From Sphingobacterium hotanense (GTDB lineage Bacteria; Bacteroidota; Bacteroidia; Sphingobacteriales; Sphingobacteriaceae), in the NCBI RefSeq assembly GCF_008274825.1, contig NZ_CP030848.1:2480001-2544000 (forward strand): a DNA stretch of 64,000 nt, given 5' to 3'. Positions 1-8,814 of this stretch are shown piece after piece. The notes below the pieces were generated by a model. That model saw nothing but the letters and a program-made list of their open reading frames with translations, was not told where the DNA came from and did not search any database. The position numbers and the translations under genes were made by a program. Position 1 is the stretch's first letter. Every line of letters begins with the position of its first letter.

Positions 1-256
1 ACTTCTTCGCTATTTTCCTCAAACGACTTATCATTCCAGGAGCTAGTTTTGTTGCTGCCAAACTGAGTTTAGTCGGGATGACGAACAATTTAGCAAACGT
101 ATTCAATTCTATGGTGCCGCCCTCATGATCTTCGGTCGTTGCACAAAGCATATCACATGCGACTCCTCTTTGTGAAAGTCCAAGAGTCATATCATACATC
201 ACCTTTTCGACTCCTCCCCTGATGGGATAAAACTTACCAACCTGCAGTATTTTCAT
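1..256 (-). CDS. Glycosyltransferase family 4, N-terminal fragment (runs off left edge)
   Basis: An open frame on the minus strand starts at ATG 256-254 and stays open to the window edge, so only about 85 N-terminal residues are visible. They begin MKILQVGKFYPIRGGVEKVM, the glycine-rich first strand and loop of GT-B fold, GT4-type glycosyltransferases, which bind the acceptor side with this 'GGVE' loop. It starts 7 bp after the stop of the acyltransferase gene, so it belongs to the same polysaccharide operon and probably adds one sugar of the repeat unit at the cytoplasmic face. The catalytic C-terminal EX7E motif is outside the window. Sugar specificity cannot be read from sequence. Confidence 0.85.
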   Translation of the reverse strand, partial: MKILQVGKFYPIRGGVEKVMYDMTLGLSQRGVACDMLCATTEDHEGGTIELNTFAKLFVIPTKLSLAATKLAPGMISRLRKIAKK

Positions 257-263
257 CGTTTGT

Positions 264-1256
264 CTATATTTTCGCGAATAAGCGATTAAAAAATGTTGCT
301 GAAATAATTGTAAGGATAAGCACCGATAATGCAAATAGATATTCCGAATTGAAGTAAATAGTTTGCCCCCGCAATAAAAATATCCACATTCCATGAATTA
401 GGTATAATTCGTAAGAGATTTTCCCCAGAAATTCTAATATCTTATTTTTCAACTTTACAAATTGCATTAAGTGGAAAATCATTAGCGGTATGATGATATA
501 AGCGAAGGCAAAGAGCAATTCATTACCTGATTTAACGATTCCAGCTAATAATAAACAGCATAGAGGAATAAAAAAAATACTCCAAAATTTTCCTTTTGTA
601 TAAGGATAAATCTTTTTTTCGACAAATAAACCTAATACCAATCCAGTTGGAAATGCAAGAGAACTTACCCACCATTCACGTCCGAAACCTTTCATGTATG
701 TATAAATCATTAAGGAAAACGTAATAACGAACATGAGAGTAGTTTTAGCGTTAATATTTAAAGCTTTGAGGGAAAAAACAAGGAAAAAGGCAAGGTAGAA
801 AATGATAATACAATAAGAAAACCAAGAAAAGGGCAGAATAGTTATTCCATTGTCGATCAAGTTGCTAAATATATTCTCCGGAATCAGTCCGGTATCCAGA
901 TAGAGTAGGAAAATATATAATGCAGAAAGAGTGATTAGTGGTATCAGTACATTCGGAAGCCTTTTGCGGAGAAACCCATTAAGATAGCTATCTCGTTTTT
1001 TTAGATAGGACAGCATCAATCCATAACCCGAAATCAGAAAGAAGACCGAAACTATCGGAGCACCCCACGAATCGAAGACCGACAAAAATTTTACTTGAGC
1101 AATATTCGTTAAATGATAGAGGATAATTAGCACACTCATTATCCCTTTAAGTCCTTGTGTTTTACTTTGATCAAAGGACGAATACTGAAATCCAAGCTTA
1201 TTAGCTATTAATGAAAAGCAGTACAAACAGAAGACTACAAATAGAAACGATATCAT
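264..1256 (-). CDS. Membrane acyltransferase, acyltransferase family 3
   Basis: This 330-residue protein is almost entirely hydrophobic, with about ten predicted membrane helices. It carries acyltransferase-3 hallmarks: the segment KGIMSVLIILYHL with the conserved His near residue 48, then FFLISGYGL, then RKRLPNVLIPL. Members of the family (OafA, WecH, ExoZ types) move acetyl or other acyl groups across the inner membrane onto surface glycans. Its place inside the glycosyltransferase operon, 8 bp after a GT4 gene, suggests O-acetylation of the polysaccharide repeat. The start ATG at 1256 is well placed. The acyl donor and target sugar are unknown. Confidence 0.85.
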   Translation of the reverse strand: MISFLFVVFCLYCFSLIANKLGFQYSSFDQSKTQGLKGIMSVLIILYHLTNIAQVKFLSVFDSWGAPIVSVFFLISGYGLMLSYLKKRDSYLNGFLRKRLPNVLIPLITLSALYIFLLYLDTGLIPENIFSNLIDNGITILPFSWFSYCIIIFYLAFFLVFSLKALNINAKTTLMFVITFSLMIYTYMKGFGREWWVSSLAFPTGLVLGLFVEKKIYPYTKGKFWSIFFIPLCCLLLAGIVKSGNELLFAFAYIIIPLMIFHLMQFVKLKNKILEFLGKISYELYLIHGMWIFLLRGQTIYFNSEYLFALSVLILTIISATFFNRLFAKI

Positions 1257-1264
1257 ATACCTTT

Positions 1265-2371
1265 TTACGCTAGTAACTTCAAGAACAAATCATTCCAATT
1301 GTTTACAAAAGGTTGCTCCATATTAATCTTCTTGACTTCAGTGAATTCATCAGTTCTCTTTTTAACGACATCTAGCATCAATGTGGCTAATTCATGGGCT
1401 GAATTGGGGTCGAAATACCTTACGTACTGACTTCCGGCCGCGGTTTCCTTCGCATATGGCAAATCCGACAAAAGCATCATTTTATTAAATATAGAAAACT
1501 CCGTTATTGGTAATCCCCAAGTCTCAACTTTTGAAGGAAACACAAGACAATCACTTTGAGCATATTGATGAAAAAGTTCCTTCCGGTCAACAAACCCTAT
1601 CCAGTGCAAGCTCTTCACGTGTCCCCATTTTCGAAATAACCATTTGGAGTAAGAATTTTCTTCACCGTTTAAAGTGATATTCACTTGAAATTCCTCCGCA
1701 GTCATCTCTTCAAGTATCGCTGTAGCAGCACAAAGGCATTCGAAATTCTTGTGTGTATTGGGTGATGCGGGGTAAATGAACTTAGTTTTATTGGATGTCA
1801 AATCTTCGAAATGATTAACTTCTTCTAATTGGGGGAGGTTTGGTAAAGCAATAATAATACGTTTCTCGCTTAATTTGAACATTCGAACAAATTCATTTCT
1901 TATCCATGCTTGCTGAACGATGACGTAGTCATTATCGGAAATCCCTTTCTTGTAAATATACTTTGAAAAGAGTGAGAACAGCACAATCTTAGGCGCAAAA
2001 GCAAGCTCCTTCCACTTCCATTTGTGAAATGGAAATGGGTTATGACAATACACTGCTTTTCGTTCCGCAACGACATTCGGTGTCGTATCATGCAGAGATA
2101 GCCACAGATGTACTGGACCTATTTCTTTAGAGATACGATTGAGCGAGACGTATTCGAACCACAGCCTATTAACCCACCTTTTCTTTGGCCATTGGTTTTC
2201 AATATAAGTTATATTTGGATAGTAGGCTAATTCTTTATCATAGACAATAGCAATGATCTCATATTCATTATTTTTTGATATTTCACTTAAATAACTTAGG
2301 CAATCTCGCAATATTGTTAAAGTGCCGCCTACATTCAAATTAACGGCTGATACAACTATTTTTTTCATCAA
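1265..2371 (-). CDS. Glycosyltransferase family 4
   Basis: A 368-residue GT-B glycosyltransferase. The N-terminus has the glycine-rich donor/acceptor loop (SAVNLNVGGTLTILRD), and the C-terminal half has the phosphate-binding EX7E motif in VETWGLPITEF, the catalytic/donor-binding signature of GT4 retaining enzymes. No membrane helix is evident, so it should act at the cytoplasmic membrane surface on lipid-linked oligosaccharide. Two Met codons stand in tandem at the start (2371 and 2368) and either may be used. It lies 83 bp after another GT4 gene. The donor sugar is unknown. Confidence 0.85.
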   Translation of the reverse strand: MMKKIVVSAVNLNVGGTLTILRDCLSYLSEISKNNEYEIIAIVYDKELAYYPNITYIENQWPKKRWVNRLWFEYVSLNRISKEIGPVHLWLSLHDTTPNVVAERKAVYCHNPFPFHKWKWKELAFAPKIVLFSLFSKYIYKKGISDNDYVIVQQAWIRNEFVRMFKLSEKRIIIALPNLPQLEEVNHFEDLTSNKTKFIYPASPNTHKNFECLCAATAILEEMTAEEFQVNITLNGEENSYSKWLFRKWGHVKSLHWIGFVDRKELFHQYAQSDCLVFPSKVETWGLPITEFSIFNKMMLLSDLPYAKETAAGSQYVRYFDPNSAHELATLMLDVVKKRTDEFTEVKKINMEQPFVNNWNDLFLKLLA

Positions 2372-2454
2372 TTATTCAGTCTTAACGCAATATTCATTAA
2401 AACGCATTTTACCAAACTCTAAATCCTTAATATCGTAAATGAATGCAAATAGAC

Positions 2455-3591
2455 CTAAGAGCGGCGATTTATTAAACCATCGAACAATGTCGTCCATTCA
2501 GACATTATTTTTTCCATCTTAAATTCATTGGACATTTCTTTAGCTTTCTTCCCCATTTCTATCCTCAATTCAGGATTGTTAATTAACTCATTAATCCGCT
2601 TAACCATCATTGATTCATCACCTTCTTCAATTAGAAATCCATTCTCTCCATCTTTAATAATATCTCGAGGGCCACATTTACAGGCAAATGCTACTAAAGG
2701 AACTCCACAAGTTTGTGCTTCAATTAACACCATCCCAAAACCTTCATACCGAGAGGTCATCACAATCATGGAACTTTTCAATAGCTCCGTCTCTATATTC
2801 TTAACGGCACTGTGAATTTTTACAATGTCCCCCAAGCCTGAATGGATAATCTGAGTCAAAAGATCATTCTTTAAAGGGCCATCGCCGAAGATATCCAATC
2901 TCCATTCAGGATTATCCCTATTAACCTCACTCCAAATCTTTATTAGATTATCAAATCCTTTTTGATAATCTAATCTACCTATTGCAATCGCACGCTTGCC
3001 CTTCAACTGAGCAACTTCTGAAGTCTCAAAACTATTTGCATTCGGAATAACGTTGACATTGTCCACTCCCGTCCAATAGTGTCGATCCTCTTCAGTCAAA
3101 ACAACAAACTGATCATACCGTTTGGCGAGCTTAAGATCTTTAGAAGACCGGTATTTATCAATCAAACCTATCAATCCGCTTCGGTCATATTGTAATTTCT
3201 TGAACCTAGAGAAATGAATCTCCAATAATTTCTTACTACCGTCATTAATTTTCGACAGGAATGATACATCCTGATCGAACATTGAAATTACAATGTCAGC
3301 CTTTAACTCAGCCAATAGTTTCTCAAGTCGGCGCTTGTGTCTGCTTTGTTTACCAACATAGCTTATTATCTTATTAAGAAGCTTTGAATCCACTTCTTCA
3401 AAGTAATTTATACCTAAATCAAAAAACTTAATTCTATTATCAAAATGAAAAAAGGGCAATCGTTCTGCTTGATCAGTCGTTATCACTATCACTTCATGTC
3501 CCATAGCAGCCAAATAATTGGCTTTGTTTGCTAAGACACGTTCCATACCGCCAGAGTTATGTACTGCTGCAATACAGTAGACAATCTTCAT
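2455..3591 (-). CDS. Glycosyltransferase family 4
   Basis: A GT-B type, GT4 glycosyltransferase of about 378 residues. I chose the start ATG at 3591 (MKIVYCIAAVHNSGGMERV) rather than the frame's earliest Met at 3615: it sits just after the stop of the polymerase gene (3593) and gives the normal N-terminus with its HNSGGMER donor/acceptor loop. The C-terminal half has the signature YEGFGMVLIEAQTCGVPLV with the EX7E pair. It probably extends the lipid-linked repeat unit in the cytoplasm. The one-base spacing from the wzy-like gene indicates co-translation. Confidence 0.87.
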   Translation of the reverse strand: MKIVYCIAAVHNSGGMERVLANKANYLAAMGHEVIVITTDQAERLPFFHFDNRIKFFDLGINYFEEVDSKLLNKIISYVGKQSRHKRRLEKLLAELKADIVISMFDQDVSFLSKINDGSKKLLEIHFSRFKKLQYDRSGLIGLIDKYRSSKDLKLAKRYDQFVVLTEEDRHYWTGVDNVNVIPNANSFETSEVAQLKGKRAIAIGRLDYQKGFDNLIKIWSEVNRDNPEWRLDIFGDGPLKNDLLTQIIHSGLGDIVKIHSAVKNIETELLKSSMIVMTSRYEGFGMVLIEAQTCGVPLVAFACKCGPRDIIKDGENGFLIEEGDESMMVKRINELINNPELRIEMGKKAKEMSNEFKMEKIMSEWTTLFDGLINRRS

Positions 3592-3592
3592 C

Positions 3593-4903
3593 TTATTCTC
3601 TAATTTTGTTGTCATCTAAAAAATAAAATAATGCGTAGATCAAAAATATGTCTGTCGAAACTTTTAGCCATATTATAAAGCCCAATGCCAATAACAGGAT
3701 AAAAAATAGATTGAGATTGTTAAATCTTCGTGAAAAAATTAATGCATTTGCAACGAAAAACACCGAAAAAGTAAAAAGTCCCAATAGACCTGAGTAGAAA
3801 ATAAATCGACAATAGCCAATATCCGTTCCTACTGCATGCCAATTGGAAAACGTAGCTTTCCCGATAATCCATGTTTTATAATCGTTTAAATCAGGCCAAA
3901 TCCACATTTCTGAATTTAGGCGGTCAGTCGATCCAGTCGTCCATTCACCTTGCTCTATCCAATTGAAGAATCCTTCAAAACCGAATCGAAATTGATCTTT
4001 AAAAATATCGTTGGTATTATATAAATATGTGGTGACTAATACTAAACCCACACTCAAAAGAACGATATTTCCCCAACTAGCGATTGAATCCCTTTTTATT
4101 CCATGTCTGAATAAATCAGTGGTGAGTAATAAATAAGCAGCGCCTAAAACAACTCCAACAATCGTTGTTCGTGAAATCATGTTCCCGATGACCAAAATGA
4201 TAATTAGAGATATCCAATAGAAATAGACTAAAAATATCTTGTTGTCATTATTTATTTCATTTCTCAGAAGAACAGTTAGACCAAGAATCACAATAGAAAA
4301 CCGTGTGCCAGCCACGTCAATTGCGGCACCAATGCCGTAAAGCCGATCTACTTCATTCAAAAACTCTGTATTTGCTACCGTAGCTTGGGAGATGTAGGAA
4401 TCAATAAAACTCTTTAATGCAGGAATATTGTCCATAGCGATAGCAATAACACATTGCATCACGCAGACTGCTATTAAATAGTTAAACAACAGTTTAAAAT
4501 CTACATATTCATGCGCAGTTTTCAAAAGCGCAATACAGCCATAAGCTCCTAAAATCCAAGTTGAAAACGAAACCCAATAATTAGCATATGCAAAATCTAT
4601 TGAGTTGTTTAGATCAGCGGAAATATATCCTATAACACTATACACGGCTGCTATTCCTGCAACAGCTAGCAAATCTTTATCGAACTCAAAGGACCTAGTT
4701 GTCATCAACTTATGAATCAATATAAAAATCCCCAATACTGCTAACAATATTTTGGTATTAATTGATTCTGGAAGAAAGGTAAAACTAAATGGAAAAAAAT
4801 AACAGCTAGTAACAATTCCCAAAAAAATCGTCATAAGTATACTAACCGTGTCTTTTTTTGAGGATAGTTCTATTTCATTATAATTAACGGTAGACGAATC
4901 CAT
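3593..4903 (-). CDS. wzy: O-antigen/exopolysaccharide polymerase, Wzy-like
   Basis: A 436-residue integral membrane protein with about ten to twelve hydrophobic helices, and a larger polar loop around residues 300-360 (QFRFGFEGFFNWIEQGEWTT and neighbours) between late helices. That layout is typical of Wzy/O-antigen ligase-like polymerases, which join lipid-linked repeat units in the periplasm. Sequence conservation in this family is poor, so the call rests on topology plus context (Wzx flippase and glycosyltransferases in one operon). Its first codons overlap the end of the upstream GT2 gene by 20 bp. A ligase (WaaL-type) role is the main alternative. Confidence 0.72.
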   Translation of the reverse strand: MDSSTVNYNEIELSSKKDTVSILMTIFLGIVTSCYFFPFSFTFLPESINTKILLAVLGIFILIHKLMTTRSFEFDKDLLAVAGIAAVYSVIGYISADLNNSIDFAYANYWVSFSTWILGAYGCIALLKTAHEYVDFKLLFNYLIAVCVMQCVIAIAMDNIPALKSFIDSYISQATVANTEFLNEVDRLYGIGAAIDVAGTRFSIVILGLTVLLRNEINNDNKIFLVYFYWISLIIILVIGNMISRTTIVGVVLGAAYLLLTTDLFRHGIKRDSIASWGNIVLLSVGLVLVTTYLYNTNDIFKDQFRFGFEGFFNWIEQGEWTTGSTDRLNSEMWIWPDLNDYKTWIIGKATFSNWHAVGTDIGYCRFIFYSGLLGLFTFSVFFVANALIFSRRFNNLNLFFILLLALGFIIWLKVSTDIFLIYALFYFLDDNKIRE

Positions 4904-5873
4904 ATATAAATTTAATAATTATAAAATAATGCAACTTCACCAACCAAAATTGAGCATTTAAAGCTGCAAGTTGAACTAACTTTATGCGCCATCCGAATGC
5001 CTTATTCGCTTTTATATAAACATTACTTTCAGAAAACACCGTTTTCCAATATGCATATTTGTTAACCTCTGAACCAATTAATAAAGGTAATTTCACATTA
5101 AGCTTGAAAAAATGTACTTGCCGTGAATATTCACCATCCGGAAAACGAGTTTCAATATATTCAATTACGTTTTTTGTATTTTCGACTACTTGTAAAAACT
5201 TCTCTTCACTAAATTGTTTGGTATACGCATTTGGATTTAATTGAACATAATGATAGAATGCACCTGGAACATATCCAATTGAACGCGCATGGCAAAATAC
5301 CTTTATCATCGTCATATCCTCTCCCATTGGCTTTCCATCTGGAAAAAGTATGTTATTCTCTAAATATATAGAACGCTTAACTAGTTTATTCCATACGTTG
5401 AATCTAAGGCTTCCGTTTAAGAAAGCATCGATACATTCCTTAGGGTCGATAAATGATGGTTGCTTCATATATCTCTCATTTTTTCTAAACGAAAGGAACC
5501 AATCCGAATAAACAATGTCTAGGTCTTTCGAAATAGCCGATTCTACCATTTTCTCTACCATATCATTCTCTATCCAATCATCGCTGTCGATATGCAGGAC
5601 ATAAATTCCACTGGCATTTTTCAACCCGGTATTCCTAGCTGATGGCAAGCCTTGATTCACCTCATGTTTTATGAAGACTGTAGAGTTTGTACGATTAGGA
5701 TATTCGTTCAAAAGCTGCTTTGCAAGCTCAATACTTCTATCCTGTGTAGCATCGTCAATAATAATGATTTCAAGCGCATCGTATGTTTGATTTAAAACCG
5801 AAGTCAAACATTTCGAAATAAAACGCTCTACACCATAAACAGGGATAATAATTGAGACTAAGGGTTGCTCCAT
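4884..5873 (-). CDS. Glycosyltransferase family 2
   Basis: A GT-A fold, family 2 glycosyltransferase. The N-terminal nucleotide-sugar domain shows VSIIIPVYGVERFISKC, then IIIIDDATQDRS, and the metal-binding DXD-type motif HIDSDDWIE near residue 95. I set the start at ATG 5873 (MEQPLVSII), 12 bp after the preceding stop. The earlier in-frame Met at 5954 lies inside the upstream gene and adds a non-family extension. The C-terminal half has no membrane helix long enough for a transporter. It is a paralogue of the GT2 genes at 5885-6880 and 7808-8797. Confidence 0.86.
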   Translation of the reverse strand: MEQPLVSIIIPVYGVERFISKCLTSVLNQTYDALEIIIIDDATQDRSIELAKQLLNEYPNRTNSTVFIKHEVNQGLPSARNTGLKNASGIYVLHIDSDDWIENDMVEKMVESAISKDLDIVYSDWFLSFRKNERYMKQPSFIDPKECIDAFLNGSLRFNVWNKLVKRSIYLENNILFPDGKPMGEDMTMIKVFCHARSIGYVPGAFYHYVQLNPNAYTKQFSEEKFLQVVENTKNVIEYIETRFPDGEYSRQVHFFKLNVKLPLLIGSEVNKYAYWKTVFSESNVYIKANKAFGWRIKLVQLAALNAQFWLVKLHYFIIIKFIYGFVYR

Positions 5874-5884
5874 AGAAGTTCTGA

Positions 5885-6880
5885 TTAAGCTTTTGAAAAT
5901 AAACTGTTTTTTATGCGCTTTAAAAAAATCCAACTCCCCACAACCAGCCAACATTTCCTATCGGCAGCTTTTCCTACAAATCTCAAATGTTTTGGCAGTT
6001 TATCATAATTCGAAATATCTTTATTCGACTCAGGATATATCTCACGCCACTTTTTAAAAGAAGCCCGATCTGTCTGATATAGTAATGTTTGTTTTGCTGC
6101 CAATTTTAATATTGGAATTTCGTTTTCATAGTTCGATAAAACGCCTTCATCGGAAAGAAAAGTTATAATCGACTTGCTATTCGCTAAAATATCGGACAAT
6201 TGTTTGTCATTTCTAATTTTAACCAACGACGAGTCATTGTACTGAACATAGTGATAAAATGCCTCAGATAAATAAACAACCTTTTTAGAAAAATGAAAAA
6301 GCTGCACATTCGTTAATAAATCCTCCCAAACATCTTGTCTGGATGGAAATAAAACATTGTTATAGATAAATAAGTCTCTCCTGAACATCTTATTCCATAA
6401 ACTCCCAAAAAATTGTTCAGTGAGCAGGCCTTTGATACACTCAATAGCGTCCTCTGCGTAGTTTTGACTCACACGTACTTCTGAATCTTTATTCGATAAA
6501 TAGAAATCGGTCCAAACGATATCAGCCTCTTCCTTGATCATCTTGTCCAATACGACTTCAGCCATTCTTAGCTCCACCCAGTCATCAGCATCACAAAATG
6601 TAACATATTTCCCGCTCGCATATGTCAGGCCGACATTCCTACTTTCTGAAGAGCCTAAATTTCTTGGATTAGTCAGTATTAATGTATCCTCATTCCGCTC
6701 TGGATATGCCAATAACACTTCCCTTAATACCTCTATGCTTTTATCCCCTCCTTTATCGTCAATGAAGATAAATTGTATACCGCTCAACGATTGACTAAAC
6801 AGCGAATGAGCACATTTTGATATAAAACGTTCTACTCTGAAGACTGGAACAATGATTGATAGCAAATAATCTTTTTTCAT
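5885..6880 (-). CDS. Glycosyltransferase family 2
   Basis: A 331-residue GT2 enzyme beginning with LSIIVPVFRVERFISKC, followed by FIFIDDKGGDKS and the DXD-type metal site CDADDWVE. The C-terminal tail contains a W-x4-PESNKDI block and an LPKHLRF block that recur in the GT2 protein at 7808-8797, so the two are paralogues. Its ATG overlaps the stop of the upstream GT8 gene by 4 bp (ATGA type), a sign of translational coupling. It acts in the cytoplasm on the lipid-linked repeat unit. The sugar donor is unknown. Confidence 0.86.
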   Translation of the reverse strand: MKKDYLLSIIVPVFRVERFISKCAHSLFSQSLSGIQFIFIDDKGGDKSIEVLREVLLAYPERNEDTLILTNPRNLGSSESRNVGLTYASGKYVTFCDADDWVELRMAEVVLDKMIKEEADIVWTDFYLSNKDSEVRVSQNYAEDAIECIKGLLTEQFFGSLWNKMFRRDLFIYNNVLFPSRQDVWEDLLTNVQLFHFSKKVVYLSEAFYHYVQYNDSSLVKIRNDKQLSDILANSKSIITFLSDEGVLSNYENEIPILKLAAKQTLLYQTDRASFKKWREIYPESNKDISNYDKLPKHLRFVGKAADRKCWLVVGSWIFLKRIKNSLFSKA

Positions 6881-7799
6881 TTTCTCGTCTTAAAATAACG
6901 CAATAGAATTTTTATCCTTTTCGTAAGTGACAAACGGTCATATTCATCAAACTTATCGTGATAAAATTCATAATAATATTCTAGATCAAAATATACAGAC
7001 TTTCTATAATACTCCCACCATATATCAAAATGCAAACACCATGTATCCCATGGCTTTGGCCCATTATAATGTATAATACCGTAATTGATAGCATAATCGG
7101 CATCCTCCTTAGAGTAGAATTTCTGATTTGGATCTTTCAGAATCTCCGAAGTAGTACCAACAATACAAAAACTAGGAGGTAGTAATTTTATCTTTCCTTT
7201 GCACGCAATGTTGATAACGTCCATATCTTGATATTTCCAGTTAGCCTTAGATAATTCAATAAATTTTTCAGTAAGTCCGTCTTCTCTTATCGCTTTGGAG
7301 TTAAGAATAATATTGCCGGCAGCTATATAGTCAGCCGATGTCGTATTAAGTTTTTGATTTAAATAGGGCTCTATGTCCGAGTAGGGAGTCGATACTCCGG
7401 CAACATAGTATCCTTCTAAATCTGTCGCTTTAAAAATCCCAGAAAGATCATCCCTAAAAATTACATCTACATCATGGTACATGATTTTGTCATATTCTGG
7501 AACCAAATCTGCAATTAAAAGTCTGTAGTAAGTTGCTTGAGTAATCCCTCGTATTTGAAAACCGTCCTTGAACGCCTCGCCTACATTAACGTAGCGAATG
7601 GAAAAATCAGCATATTGTAAAAACAACTTTTCGAGCATTCCGGAGCTTGGAAACTTTGCTTTAGAATCATGCAGTACAATGATATCATAGTAGGTGCTTT
7701 CTGCAGCGTGAAATAGTAACGAACTAATACAAACGCCTGCCTGCATAACTAAGTTATCATCAAAACAAAATACAATAGGTGTAATATTTTCGACTCCAT
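6877..7799 (-). CDS. Glycosyltransferase family 8, start region apparently frameshifted
   Basis: The clean frame from ATG 7746 codes for 289 residues of a GT8 (LPS glucosyl/galactosyltransferase-like) enzyme: metal site HDVDV within MYHDVDVIFRDDL, and the C-terminal HYNGPKPWDTW block typical of the family. That frame lacks the first beta strand. Upstream, the same frame continues without a stop and encodes ITPIVFCFDDNLVMQAG, the missing strand and nucleotide-binding loop, but it has no ATG or GTG. An ATG at 7799-7797 lies one frame off and would join if the AAAA run (minus strand, 7790-7787) had one more A. So either a one-base loss (mutation or sequencing error) or a rare ATT start is involved. 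The full protein would be about 307 residues. The gene sits between GT2 genes in the operon. Confidence 0.78.
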
Positions 7800-7807
7800 A
7801 TTCAAAA

Positions 7808-8797
7808 TTATTTTCTCAAGATTTTCTTAATCAAAATCCAGAACTTTGGAAAAAACCAAGCTTCCTTATTAATTTTATTCGCGATAAACTTATAATGAAG
7901 TGGCAAATCAGTCTGATTTATATATTGGTTACTTTCCGGAAATATGTCTCTCCATTGTTTAAAATCTTCGATGGATTTGCCTTTAACCAATAGATTCTTT
8001 TTGCTGACCAATTTAAGGATCATTACTAATTCTACTAACTCATTTAGTTCCTTTTCGTGTAGAAAAAGTTCAACTGCCTTAATGTTTTCAAACCATTCAT
8101 AATTAATCTTGAGAACATTGGTATTAGTTAAGCTAATAGAATTCTCTCTATATTGAACATAAAAATATAGCGCTCTGTCTACGTACCGAACAGTTTTAGC
8201 GTAGAAAAAAAGTTGTACACAGACTCTCAGATCTTCCGACATATTCTGCCCTGCTGGAAACTGAACGTTGTTGGCCGTAAATAAGCTTCGCAGAATCAAT
8301 TTATTGCACATCCCTCCAAACAATTCACCTCTCAACAGGCCCTCTATACAATTTCGCGGTTTCTCAATTAAATCCTGTCTAACAATTGACCTCTCATCCT
8401 TAAATACATTGACATAGTCACACCATACAATTTCTGCTCTTTCAAGTTCTGCTTTCTCAAACATGATCTTAAGCATATCGCATTCAATAAAATCGTCAGG
8501 ATCGATAGAGGCAATATATTTTCCTGAAGAAGCGAGCAATCCAACATTTCTGGTATAGGCTACCCCCTTATTCTCATTATTTTGCAGAATCTTAACCTCT
8601 ATAGTGTCTGGAATCTGAATTGCCCCGAGTATTCCATTCAGTTTCTCCAAACTATTATCTGTACTACAATCGTCAATAAAAATCAATTCTATTCCTTTTA
8701 AAGTTTGAGACATCAAGCTATTAACGGATTGCTCGAGATAATCCTCGACGTTGTAAACAGGAATCGTTACACTGACCTTATATTGTTTTGTAAGCAT
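7808..8797 (-). CDS. Glycosyltransferase family 2
   Basis: A 329-residue GT2 enzyme. It opens with KVSVTIPVYNVEDYLEQSV, followed by LIFIDDCSTDNS and the metal-binding segment SIDPDDFIE. The tail carries WRDIFPESNQYI and LPLHYKF, matching blocks in the GT2 protein at 5885-6880, which indicates duplication within the operon with the GT8 gene now between them. The start ATG at 8797 lies 17 bp after the pyruvyl transferase stop. It probably adds one residue of the repeat unit. Specificity is not readable from sequence. Confidence 0.86.
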   Translation of the reverse strand: MLTKQYKVSVTIPVYNVEDYLEQSVNSLMSQTLKGIELIFIDDCSTDNSLEKLNGILGAIQIPDTIEVKILQNNENKGVAYTRNVGLLASSGKYIASIDPDDFIECDMLKIMFEKAELERAEIVWCDYVNVFKDERSIVRQDLIEKPRNCIEGLLRGELFGGMCNKLILRSLFTANNVQFPAGQNMSEDLRVCVQLFFYAKTVRYVDRALYFYVQYRENSISLTNTNVLKINYEWFENIKAVELFLHEKELNELVELVMILKLVSKKNLLVKGKSIEDFKQWRDIFPESNQYINQTDLPLHYKFIANKINKEAWFFPKFWILIKKILRK

Positions 8798-8814
8798 TGA
8801 ACTTTAAAAAAGTT

